This document shows, in pieces, positions 53,070 through 60,579 of a DNA stretch of 64,000 nt. Source of the DNA: CAVVSD01 sp963750895 (GTDB taxonomy: Bacteria > Actinomycetota > Thermoleophilia > Solirubrobacterales > Solirubrobacteraceae); contig CAVVSD010000005.1 in NCBI GenBank assembly GCA_963750895.1, positions 248,001-312,000 of the forward strand, in the 5' to 3' direction. The number at the start of each line of letters is the position of its first letter. The first letter of the stretch is position 1. The notes beneath the pieces are model-generated. The model saw only the letters and a list, made by a program, of their open reading frames with translations, was not told where the DNA came from and made no database searches. Made by a program: the position numbers and the translations under genes.

Positions 53070-54494
53070 ATGTCCTCCGCCTCGCGCAGCCGCCCCGGCT
53101 GGACCCTCGCGATCGTCTCGATCGCCCTCTTCATGACCGCTCTCGACAACCTCGTCGTGGGCGTCGCCCTCCCCTCGATCCGAGCCGATCTCAACGGCTC
53201 CATCGAGACGCTCGAATGGACCGTCAACAGCTACACGCTCGCGTTCGCCGTGTTCCTGCTGACCGGCGCCGCGCTCGGCGACCGCTTCGGCCGCAAGCGC
53301 ATGTTCATCGTCGGCCTCGGGATCTTCACGCTCGCCAGCGCTGCGTCCGCGCTCGCGCCGAGCATCGAGGCGCTCATCGCCGCCCGCGCCGTGCAGGGCT
53401 TCGGCGCCGCCATCGTCACCCCGCTCACGCTCACGCTGCTGAGCGAGGCGGTGCCCGCCCAGAAGCGCGGTCTCGCGCTCGGCGTCTGGGCCGGCGTCAC
53501 CGGTCTCGGCGTCGCGATGGGCCCGCTCGTCGGCGGCGCCGTCGTCGAGGGCATCTCGTGGCACTGGATCTTCTGGCTCAACGTGCCGATCGGTCTCGCG
53601 CTGCTGCCGCTCGCGTTCCGGCTGCTCACCGAGTCGTACGGCCCGAACGAGCGCCTCGACCTCGCCGGCCTCGGGCTGGCGGGCACCGGGCTGCTCGGCC
53701 TGACCTTCGGGATCGTCCGCGCCAACGCCCTCGGCTGGACGAGCGCCACGGTGCTCGCCAGCCTGACCGCCGGCGTCGTCCTGCTCGTCGCGTTCCTCGC
53801 GTGGGAGCGCCACACGCCGCAGCCGATGCTGCCGCCGCGGTTCTTCCGCTCCCGCGGCTTCTCCGCCACGAACGCCGCGTCCTTCGCGATGTTCTTCGGG
53901 ACGTTCGGCTCCGTGTTCCTGCTCAGCCAGTTCTTCCAGATCGCCCAGGGCCTCGGCCCGCTGGAGGCCGGGGCGCGCACGCTGCCGTGGACGGCGATGC
54001 CGATGCTCGTCGCGCCGATCGCCGGCATCCTGAGCGACCGGATCGGCCCGCGCCCGCTCATGGTCGCCGGCCTGGCGCTGCAGTCCGTCGCGATCTTCTG
54101 GCTCGGAGGGACGAGCGCACCCGACACGCCCTACGGCGAGCTCATCGTGCCGCTCGCGATGGCGGGGCTCGGGATGGCGCTCGTCTTCGCCCCCAGCGCG
54201 AACGCGGTGCTGTCGTCCGTCCGCCAGACCGAGACGGGCCAGGCGTCGGGCGCGACCAACGCGATCCGCGAGGTCGGCGGCGTCATGGGCGTCGCGGTGC
54301 TCGCCGGGGTCTTCGCCGCCAAGGGCGGCTACACGGACCCGCAGGCGTTCACCGACGGCGTGAGCGCCGCGCTGCCGATCGGCGCGGCCGTCCTTGCCGC
54401 GGGTGCCCTGGCGGCCCTGCTGGTGCCGGGGCGCCGGCGGGCCGAGGCCCCGGCGGTGGAGGAGCGGGAGGCGATGGCCGCGAGCGCGGCCTGA
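53070..54494 (+). CDS. MFS drug exporter, DHA2 (EmrB/QacA) type
   Basis: 474 residues with about 14 membrane segments. The DHA2 signatures are visible: IALFMTALDNLVVGVALPSI (motif D1), TGAALGDRFGRKRMFIVGLG (motif A) and GAAIVTPLTLTLLSEAVPAQ with GVWAGVTGLGVAMGPLVGGA (motif C). It would export a hydrophobic compound by proton exchange. The upstream tandem operators suggest induction by its substrate through a repressor not encoded directly beside it. Confidence 0.9.
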   Translation: MSSASRSRPGWTLAIVSIALFMTALDNLVVGVALPSIRADLNGSIETLEWTVNSYTLAFAVFLLTGAALGDRFGRKRMFIVGLGIFTLASAASALAPSIEALIAARAVQGFGAAIVTPLTLTLLSEAVPAQKRGLALGVWAGVTGLGVAMGPLVGGAVVEGISWHWIFWLNVPIGLALLPLAFRLLTESYGPNERLDLAGLGLAGTGLLGLTFGIVRANALGWTSATVLASLTAGVVLLVAFLAWERHTPQPMLPPRFFRSRGFSATNAASFAMFFGTFGSVFLLSQFFQIAQGLGPLEAGARTLPWTAMPMLVAPIAGILSDRIGPRPLMVAGLALQSVAIFWLGGTSAPDTPYGELIVPLAMAGLGMALVFAPSANAVLSSVRQTETGQASGATNAIREVGGVMGVAVLAGVFAAKGGYTDPQAFTDGVSAALPIGAAVLAAGALAALLVPGRRRAEAPAVEEREAMAASAA

Positions 54495-54531
54495 CTCCGG
54501 CGGAGCGGGACGCGGCGTAGATTCCTGCGCC

Positions 54532-55704
54532 GTGTCCCGCCTCCCGCTCGACGACCTGAAGGTCCTGGACCTCACCGCGGCCCGCGCAGGACCGCAGTGC
54601 GTCCGCCAGCTGTCCGACTGGGGCGCGGACGTGATCCGCGTCGAGCCGCCGGACCGCCGCCCCACCGACATGGGCGACCGGCGCAACTCGGACTTCCAGA
54701 ACCTCCACCGCAACAAGCGCTCGCTGACGCTCGACCTCAAGTCCGACGCCGGGCGGGAGCTGTTCCTGCGCCTCGCGGAGCGCGCCGACGTCGTCGTGGA
54801 GAACATGCGCCCGGCGGTCAAGCACCGCCTCGGCGTCGACTACGAGGCGGTCCGCGCGGTGAACCCCCGGATCGTGTACGCGTCGATCTCGGCGTTCGGG
54901 CAGGACGGGCCCGGCTCCCAGCGCGGCGGCGTCGACCAGATCGCGCAGGGCATGGGCGGGCTCATGAGCGTGACCGGCGCCCCCGACGGCGAGCCCGTGC
55001 GGGCGGGGTACGCGGTGACCGACCTCGCCGCGGGCCTGCACGCCGCGGTCGGCATCCTCGTCGCGCTGCGCGACCGCGACCGCAGCGGCGAGGGAGCCTG
55101 GGTGCGCACGTCGCTGCTCGAGGCGGCGATCGGCCTGCTGGACTTCCAGGCCGCCCGCTACACGGTGGAGGGCGTCGTCCCGCCCCGGGTCGGCAACCAC
55201 CACCCCACGCTCGTCCCGATGGGGACGTTCGCGACGGCGGACGGGCACGTGAACATCGCCGCGATCGACGGCCGCATCTGGGTCGAGCTGACGCGCGTGC
55301 TCGACCTCCCGGAGCTGCTCGAGGATCCGCGCTTCGCGACCGTCGACCTGCGCATGGACCAGCGCGACGAGATCAACGCGCTCGTCGCCGCGCGGCTGCG
55401 CACGCGCACGACCGCGGACTGGATCGCCGACCTGGAGGCCGCGGGCGTCCCCGCGGGGCCGGTCAACGACGTCGGCGAGGTCTTCGCCGACGCGCAGGTC
55501 CAGCACCTGGAGATGGTCCAGCCGGTCGAGCATCCCGAGATGGGCGAGCTGCGCCTCATCGCCAACGCCGCGACGCTGGCCGGCCTGCCGCGCACGCTGC
55601 GCACCGCGGCGCCGGCGGCGGGCGAGCACACGGAGGAGATCCTCGGCGAGCTGGGCCTCTCCCCCGGCGACATCGCGCGCTATCGCGACGAAGGGGCGTT
55701 CTGA
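54532..55704 (+). CDS. CaiB/BaiF-family CoA transferase
   Basis: 390 residues from a GTG. LDDLKVLDLTAARAGPQCVR, LSDWGADVIRVEPPDRRPTD and VVVENMRPAVKHRLGVDYEA are type III CoA-transferase blocks. The catalytic Asp is expected in GGVDQIAQGMGGLMSVTGAP. VGNHHPTLVPMGTFATADGH and AAGVPAGPVNDVGEVFAD are further family blocks. It moves CoA between acyl groups, for example in racemisation or activation steps of steroid and aromatic-acid degradation. Coupled to the enoyl-CoA hydratase by a 1-base overlap (TGATG). Confidence 0.9.
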   Translation: MSRLPLDDLKVLDLTAARAGPQCVRQLSDWGADVIRVEPPDRRPTDMGDRRNSDFQNLHRNKRSLTLDLKSDAGRELFLRLAERADVVVENMRPAVKHRLGVDYEAVRAVNPRIVYASISAFGQDGPGSQRGGVDQIAQGMGGLMSVTGAPDGEPVRAGYAVTDLAAGLHAAVGILVALRDRDRSGEGAWVRTSLLEAAIGLLDFQAARYTVEGVVPPRVGNHHPTLVPMGTFATADGHVNIAAIDGRIWVELTRVLDLPELLEDPRFATVDLRMDQRDEINALVAARLRTRTTADWIADLEAAGVPAGPVNDVGEVFADAQVQHLEMVQPVEHPEMGELRLIANAATLAGLPRTLRTAAPAAGEHTEEILGELGLSPGDIARYRDEGAF

Positions 55705-56444
55705 TGCCCGAGCACCTGCAGGTCGCCGACGACGGCGCGATCACCTGGCTGACGTTCGACCACGTCGCGCGCCGCAACGCGCTGACGATCGCGATGTGCC
55801 GATCGCTGCTCGCCGAGCTCGAGCGCATCGAGCGCGATCCCGAGGTCCACGTCGTCGTGCTGCGCGGGGCCGGCGACGACGCGTTCATGTCCGGTGCCGA
55901 CATCTCCGAGCAGGACGACCCGGAGGCCCCGAAGGCCATCACGGCCTGGTACGCGGCGCTGGCCGCGATGACGAAGCCGGTGATCGCGATGGTCCACGGG
56001 TTCTGCCTCGGCGGCGGGTTGGCCACCGCGTTGGAGGCGGACCTGCGGATCGCGGCGGAGGGCAGCCTCTTCGGGATCCCGGCCGCACGGCTCGGCGTCG
56101 GCTATCCGTTCGACGGCGTGCAGCGGCTCGTGGGCCTCGTCGGCCCCGCGGTCGCCGCGGACATCCTCTACACCGGCCGGCGGCTGTCGGCCGAGGAGGC
56201 GCTGGCGGCCGGGCTGGTGCAGGAGCTGCTCCCGCGCGCGGACCTCGAGGGCCGCGTCGCCGAGCTCGCGGCGACGATCGCGGGCAACGCCCCGCTGACG
56301 ATCCGCGCGGCGAAGGCGGCGATCCGCGGCCGCGACCGCGACGCGGTCGCGCGACTCGTGGCCGAGTGCCGAGCATCGGAGGACCTCGCCGAGGGCCGCC
56401 GCGCGTTCTTCGAGAAGCGCCCGCCCGTGTTCCGCGGCAGGTAG
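55704..56444 (+). CDS. Enoyl-CoA hydratase/isomerase-family protein
   Basis: 246 residues of the crotonase fold. DGAITWLTFDHVARRNALT, VVVLRGAGDDAFMSGADISE (oxyanion hole), MVHGFCLGGGLATALEADLR (oxyanion hole Gly) and FGIPAARLGVGYPFDGVQRL are present. The acidic residues of classical hydratases are only partly conserved (Gly-Val-Gly-Tyr at the second position), so isomerase or other crotonase chemistry is possible. Follows the CoA transferase with overlap. Confidence 0.88.
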   Translation: MPEHLQVADDGAITWLTFDHVARRNALTIAMCRSLLAELERIERDPEVHVVVLRGAGDDAFMSGADISEQDDPEAPKAITAWYAALAAMTKPVIAMVHGFCLGGGLATALEADLRIAAEGSLFGIPAARLGVGYPFDGVQRLVGLVGPAVAADILYTGRRLSAEEALAAGLVQELLPRADLEGRVAELAATIAGNAPLTIRAAKAAIRGRDRDAVARLVAECRASEDLAEGRRAFFEKRPPVFRGR

Positions 56445-56461
56445 CGGATAGCGTCGCGCGC

Positions 56462-57241
56462 ATGGATCTGCAACTCACGGGCCGCCGCGCGATCGTGACC
56501 GGCGCGAGCCGCGGGATCGGGCTCGCCACCGCGCGCGCCCTCGCCGCCGAGGGCGCCGACGTCGCGATCGTCGCGCGTGACCAGGACGCGCTCGACAAGG
56601 CCGCCGAGCGCCTCAGCACCGACAGCGGGCGCACGATCGTCCCCGTCGCCGCCGACACCGGCGACGACGACTCGGTCACCGCCATGGTCGCGCAGGTCGT
56701 CGACCGCCTCGGCGGCGTCGACGTCCTCGTCAACTGCGCTGCCCGCCCGAACACCGGCCAGCTCACCGACGACGCGCTGGAGCTGGAGATCAACGTGAAG
56801 GTCCGCGGCTACCTGCGCTGCATCCGCGCGGTCGCGCCGCACATGGCCGCGGGGGGCTGGGGCTCGATCGTCAACGTCGCCGGCGTCGCGGCCCGCCGGA
56901 CCGGCTCGGTCACCGGCACGATCCGCAACGTCGCCGTCGCGGCGCTCACGAAGAACCTGTCCGACGAGCTCGGGCCGCAGGGCATCAACGTCAACGTCGT
57001 GCACCCCGCGCTGACCATCACCGAGGTCATGCCCCCGGTCGTGACCAAGGTCGCGGAGGCGAAGGGCATCTCGATCGAGGACGCCGCTGCGGAGCTCGGC
57101 AAGGACGTCTCGATCGGGCGGATCATGACCGCCGACGAGGTCGCGACGGTGATCTGCTTCCTGGCGAGCCCCCGGGCCGTCGCCATCAACGGCGACCCGG
57201 TCCTCGCGAGCGGCGGGTCGAAGGGCTCGGTCTACTACTGA
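56462..57241 (+). CDS. SDR-fold protein lacking the usual Tyr and Lys
   Basis: 259 residues. The cofactor loop TGASRGIGLATARALAAE and NCAARPNTG (variant of NNAG) are kept. In the active-site region, SIVNVAGVAARRTGSVTGTI then RNVAVAALTKNL, the catalytic Ser is Ala and the YxxxK pair aligns with Thr and Arg. So it may bind NAD(P) without normal SDR oxidoreduction, or use other residues. It lies downstream of the CoA transferase and hydratase genes (17 bases) and may be in their operon. Its 3' end overlaps the convergent TetR gene. Confidence 0.78.
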   Translation: MDLQLTGRRAIVTGASRGIGLATARALAAEGADVAIVARDQDALDKAAERLSTDSGRTIVPVAADTGDDDSVTAMVAQVVDRLGGVDVLVNCAARPNTGQLTDDALELEINVKVRGYLRCIRAVAPHMAAGGWGSIVNVAGVAARRTGSVTGTIRNVAVAALTKNLSDELGPQGINVNVVHPALTITEVMPPVVTKVAEAKGISIEDAAAELGKDVSIGRIMTADEVATVICFLASPRAVAINGDPVLASGGSKGSVYY

Positions 57242-57810
57242 CGGGCGCCGTGGCGCAGGCCGTCGACGATGATCCGGATCAGCGTCTCGGCCTGCGTCCG
57301 CCAGCCCTCGCCGTCGCCGAGGTTCCAGATGCAGCCCATCGCGCGCAGGACGTCCTCTGGCTCGACGTCGGCCCGCAGGGTCCCGGCCACCACCCCGGCC
57401 TCCAGCAGCCCGCCGATCGCGCCCGTGATCTGCGTGCGCGTCTGTGAGTAGAGGTCCGTCTTGGCGTTGACGGCCTTCAGCGCGCCGGCCATCCCGCGCT
57501 TCGCCGCCGCGTAGGTCACGAAGCGGTCCATCCACTCGGCGAGCGCGACGTCCGGCGGATTGCTGTCGAGCAGCTCGGACGCGGCGTCGCAGAGGTGCGC
57601 GACCTCCGTGCGGTACGCCGCCTCCACGAGCGAGTCCCGGTTGGGGAAGTTGCGGTACAGCGTCCCGATGCCCACGCCCGCGCGGGCGGCGACGGCCTCG
57701 AGGGACACATCGGTGCCCTCCTCGGCGAACAGCTCTGCGGCGGCCTGCAACAGGGCCTCGCGGTTGCGCCGGGCGTCGGCGCGCATGGGACGTGCGGTGG
57801 TATCGGTCAT
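57235..57810 (-). CDS. TetR-family regulator
   Basis: 191 residues. The helix-turn-helix is ALLQAAAELFAEEGTDVSLE, AVAARAGVGIGTLYRNFPNR and SLVEAAYRTEV; the C-terminal domain starts DRFVTYAAAKRGMAGALK. Divergent from the SDR at 57904, with two matched dyads in the gap that are its likely operators. Confidence 0.88.
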   Translation of the reverse strand: MTDTTARPMRADARRNREALLQAAAELFAEEGTDVSLEAVAARAGVGIGTLYRNFPNRDSLVEAAYRTEVAHLCDAASELLDSNPPDVALAEWMDRFVTYAAAKRGMAGALKAVNAKTDLYSQTRTQITGAIGGLLEAGVVAGTLRADVEPEDVLRAMGCIWNLGDGEGWRTQAETLIRIIVDGLRHGARQ

Positions 57811-57814
57811 GGCT

Positions 57815-57875
57815 AAGCGGAGGGTTCCTCCACTTGCTGCTACCTTCCGGGTTCAAGCGGAGGCTTGCTCCGCTT
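57815..57875. promoter_or_regulatory. Two operator-like dyads between the TetR gene and the SDR gene
   Basis: AAGCGGAGG at 57815-57823 pairs with CCTCCACTT ending at 57835, and AAGCGGAG at 57855-57862 pairs perfectly with CTCCGCTT at 57868-57875 around 5 bases. Their centres are 40 bases apart. Position and symmetry fit binding by the adjacent TetR regulator and control of both divergent genes. Confidence 0.65.
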
Positions 57876-57903
57876 CACAGAATACACCCCGCAGGGAGAG
57901 CAC

Positions 57904-58728
57904 ATGGCATCGAAGGTCTGGTTCATCACCGGCACCTCCAAGGGCTTCGGGCGCGTCTGGGCCGAGGCGGCGCTCGAGCGCGGCGACAAGGTCGCCGCCA
58001 CCGCTCGCGACGTCAGCACGCTGGGCGATCTCGTCGCCCGCTACGGCGACGTCGTCCTGCCGATCGCCCTCGACGTGACCGATCACGACGCCGACTACGC
58101 CGCCGTCGCCGAGGCGCACGACCACTTCGGGCAGCTGGACGTCGTCGTCAACAACGCCGGCTACGGCCTCTTCGGCACGATCGAGGAGGTCTCCGACGAG
58201 CAGGCGCGCGCACAGATCGAGACGAACCTCTTCGGCGCGCTCTGGATCACGAAGGCGGCGCTGCCGTACATGCGCGAGCAGCGCTCCGGCCACATCATCC
58301 AGGTGTCGTCGATCGGGGGCGTGAACGCGTTCCCGACGCTCGGCATGTACCACGCCTCGAAGTGGGGGCTGGAGGCGTTCAGCCAGTCGCTGGCGGCGGA
58401 GGTCGCGGGCTTCGGGATCAAGGTGACGATCATCGAGCCGGGTGGCTACAGCACCGACTGGGCCGGCCCGTCGTCCGTGCAGGCGGAGCGGATGCCCGCC
58501 TACGAGGAGGTCTGGGACGCGCGCACGAAGGCGTTTGCCGCGCGGTCGGCCGAGCGCGGCACGCCCGAGGCGACCGGCGCCGCGGTCCTCGAGCTCGTCG
58601 ACGCGGAGAACCCGCCGCTGCGCGTCTTCTTCGGCAGCGGGGGCCTCGGCATGACGCGCGCGGAGTACGAGAGCCGCATCGCGCTGTGGGAGGAGTGGGA
58701 CGCGCTGGCGCAGCGCGCGCAGGGATGA
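57904..58728 (+). CDS. Short-chain dehydrogenase/reductase
   Basis: 274 residues from an ATG with AGGGAGAG upstream. TGTSKGFGRVWAEAALERG (TGxxxGxG with Ser-Lys), VAATARDVSTLGD (Arg after strand 2, favouring NADP), VVVNNAGYGLFGTIEE, and IIQVSSIGGVNAFPTLGMYH with YHASKWGLEAF for the triad. The C-terminus (GGYSTDWAGPSS) is that of the oxidoreductase group related to 17-beta-HSD-like enzymes. Under the control of the adjacent TetR protein by position. Confidence 0.9.
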   Translation: MASKVWFITGTSKGFGRVWAEAALERGDKVAATARDVSTLGDLVARYGDVVLPIALDVTDHDADYAAVAEAHDHFGQLDVVVNNAGYGLFGTIEEVSDEQARAQIETNLFGALWITKAALPYMREQRSGHIIQVSSIGGVNAFPTLGMYHASKWGLEAFSQSLAAEVAGFGIKVTIIEPGGYSTDWAGPSSVQAERMPAYEEVWDARTKAFAARSAERGTPEATGAAVLELVDAENPPLRVFFGSGGLGMTRAEYESRIALWEEWDALAQRAQG

Positions 58729-58741
58729 GGAGGGTCCGGTC

Positions 58742-59506
58742 CTAGCCGGGCGCCGGCATGTGGGCCAGGTACCCGCCGTCGACGTTGTAGAGCTGGCCGG
58801 TGATGTACGCCGCCTCGCGTGAGGCGAGGTAGCAGATGAGGTCCGCCACGTCCTCCGGCTCGCCCACGCGGCCGAGCAGGACGTGCGGCAGGACCGCCTC
58901 CATGAGCCCGGTGTTGTGACGGATCCGGGTGGACCCGATGAGGCCGGGGGCGACGGCGTTGCAGCGGATGCCGTCGCGGCCGCACTGCGTCGCGACCATC
59001 CGCGTGATCGCGATGATCGCGGCCTTCGAGGCGGCGTAGGCGCTGCCGATGTTCGCGCCGACGATCGCCTGCTGCGAGCTGATGTTCACGATCGAGCCGC
59101 CCCCGGCCGCCCGCATGTGCGGGATCGCGTGCTTGCAGGCGAGGGCGAAGCCGAGCGCGTTGACGTCCATCATCTCGCGCCAGCCGTCGACGTCCATCGT
59201 CTCGATCGTCGTGTCGGCGGCCATCGCCTCCGGCGTGCGCAGCGCGGCGTTGTTCACGAGCACGTCGAGACGCCCGAGGCCGTCCACCGTCTCGGCGATG
59301 AGGCGCTCGACGTCGTCAGGCTCGCCGAGGTCGAAGCCGATCGCGGTCGCTCCGATCTCGTCCGCGACCGCCTGCGCGCCCGCCGGGTCGATGTCGGCCA
59401 CGACGACCCGCGCGCCCTCGGCCGCGAGCTTGCGGCACGTCGCCGACCCGATGCCGCCCGCGCCGCCGGTGACGATGGCGACCTCCCCGTCGAAGCGCGC
59501 GCTCAC
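58742..59506 (-). CDS. Short-chain dehydrogenase/reductase
   Basis: 254 residues from a GTG at 59506 that overlaps the upstream stop (GTGA). TGGAGGIGSATCRKLAAE, VVVADIDPAGA (Asp, NAD type), VLVNNAALRTPEA, SIVNISSQQAIVGANIGSAY with YAASKAAIIAI and AVAPGLIGSTRI. Typical classical SDR; substrate unknown. Second gene of a unit with the carboxymuconolactone-decarboxylase-like gene. Confidence 0.9.
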   Translation of the reverse strand: MSARFDGEVAIVTGGAGGIGSATCRKLAAEGARVVVADIDPAGAQAVADEIGATAIGFDLGEPDDVERLIAETVDGLGRLDVLVNNAALRTPEAMAADTTIETMDVDGWREMMDVNALGFALACKHAIPHMRAAGGGSIVNISSQQAIVGANIGSAYAASKAAIIAITRMVATQCGRDGIRCNAVAPGLIGSTRIRHNTGLMEAVLPHVLLGRVGEPEDVADLICYLASREAAYITGQLYNVDGGYLAHMPAPG

Positions 59507-60054
59507 GCCGCGGGGGGCGTCGCCGCCCAGGGCTCGGGGGTCAGCTGGAACGTCCGCGCGACGTACGAGACGAGGTGGTAGTAGCCGACCATGAAGACGA
59601 GCTCCACGATCTGGGCCTCGTCGTAGCGCTCGCGCAGCCGCGCCCACGTCTCGTCGGTCACGGTCGCGGTCGCGTGCATCTCGTCGCAGACCTGCGCGAT
59701 GAGCGCGTGGGCCGGGTCCTCGAAGTCGCCCGGCTCGCCGCTCCACGTCGCCTGCAGCCACTCGTCCCCGAGGCCCAGCGGACCCGCGAGGAGCTCGGCG
59801 TGGATGCCCCACTCGTAGCCGTTGTCGCAGAGCGCCGCGACGCGGTGGATGACGACCTCGCGCTCGGGCGCGGACAGCGTCGTCGCCGCGCGCAGCGTGT
59901 CGCCCATGTGCTTGAGCGTCCCGAGCATCGCCGGGTTGTGGGCGATCGTGAGGTAGATCGCGGGCGAGGTGTCGACCCCCGCGGGGCCCTTCGCCATCGT
60001 GTCGAGGACCGCCTGGACCTCGGGCGTCGGGGTGACGTTCGCGAGCCGTTGCAT
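59503..60054 (-). CDS. Carboxymuconolactone decarboxylase/AhpD-fold protein
   Basis: 183 residues. The all-helical CMD fold is seen in AIYLTIAHNPAMLGTLKHM, LSAPEREVVIHRVAALCDNG, YEWGIHAELLAGPLG and VELVFMVGYYHLVSYVARTF. The AhpD Cys-x-x-Cys is reduced to a single Cys (ALCDNGYEWGIH), so peroxidase activity is unlikely and a decarboxylase or ligand-binding role is favoured. The stop overlaps the SDR start; the Lrp-type gene precedes it by 10 bases, so all three are probably one transcript. Confidence 0.85.
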   Translation of the reverse strand: MQRLANVTPTPEVQAVLDTMAKGPAGVDTSPAIYLTIAHNPAMLGTLKHMGDTLRAATTLSAPEREVVIHRVAALCDNGYEWGIHAELLAGPLGLGDEWLQATWSGEPGDFEDPAHALIAQVCDEMHATATVTDETWARLRERYDEAQIVELVFMVGYYHLVSYVARTFQLTPEPWAATPPAA

Positions 60055-60064
60055 CGGCGGGACC

Positions 60065-60508
60065 CTAGAGCGCGGCGCGCCGCCAGACGTCGAGCACCAT
60101 CAGCGTCTTCGTGCCGGTGACCCGGCCGCTGCGGCGCAGCAGGTCGATGACCCGCGTGAGGTCGGCGAGGTTCTGCACGCGGATGAGCACGAGCGCATCC
60201 GGGTCGCCCGCCGTCGTGTAGACGGCCTCGACCTCCGGGATGCCGGCGGAGACGCCGGCGATGTCCGCGACCTTCGTCGTCCCGGCGAAGCGCAGCTCGC
60301 AGAACGCCTGCAGCGGGCGCCCCAGCTGCGCGTGGTCGACGACCGCCGTGTAGCCGGCGATGACGCCGAGGGACTCGAGGCGGTCGACGCGCCGCTTCAC
60401 GGCGGGCGCCGAGAGCGCGACCCGCTCGCCGATGTCGGAGAGGGTCCGCCGCGCGTCCTCGGTCAGCAGCCCGATGATGGCGTGGTCGACGTCGTCCAGG
60501 TCAGGCAC
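60065..60508 (-). CDS. Lrp/AsnC-family regulator
   Basis: 147 residues from a GTG. The helix-turn-helix is LDDVDHAIIGLLTEDARRTL, SDIGERVALSAPAVKRRVDR and LESLGVIAGYTAVVD; the RAM ligand domain is PLQAFCELRFAGTTKVADIA, VEAVYTTAGDPDALVLIRVQ. It is 71 bases from, and divergent to, the transketolase-like gene, so it may control that gene as well as its own operon. Confidence 0.88.
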   Translation of the reverse strand: MPDLDDVDHAIIGLLTEDARRTLSDIGERVALSAPAVKRRVDRLESLGVIAGYTAVVDHAQLGRPLQAFCELRFAGTTKVADIAGVSAGIPEVEAVYTTAGDPDALVLIRVQNLADLTRVIDLLRRSGRVTGTKTLMVLDVWRRAAL

Positions 60509-60579
60509 GCAAGGATCGTAAGCGAGAACGGCTCGAAATGGCGATCCGTTGCGTCCTGGAGGCGTCGGAGCGGCAGGTT

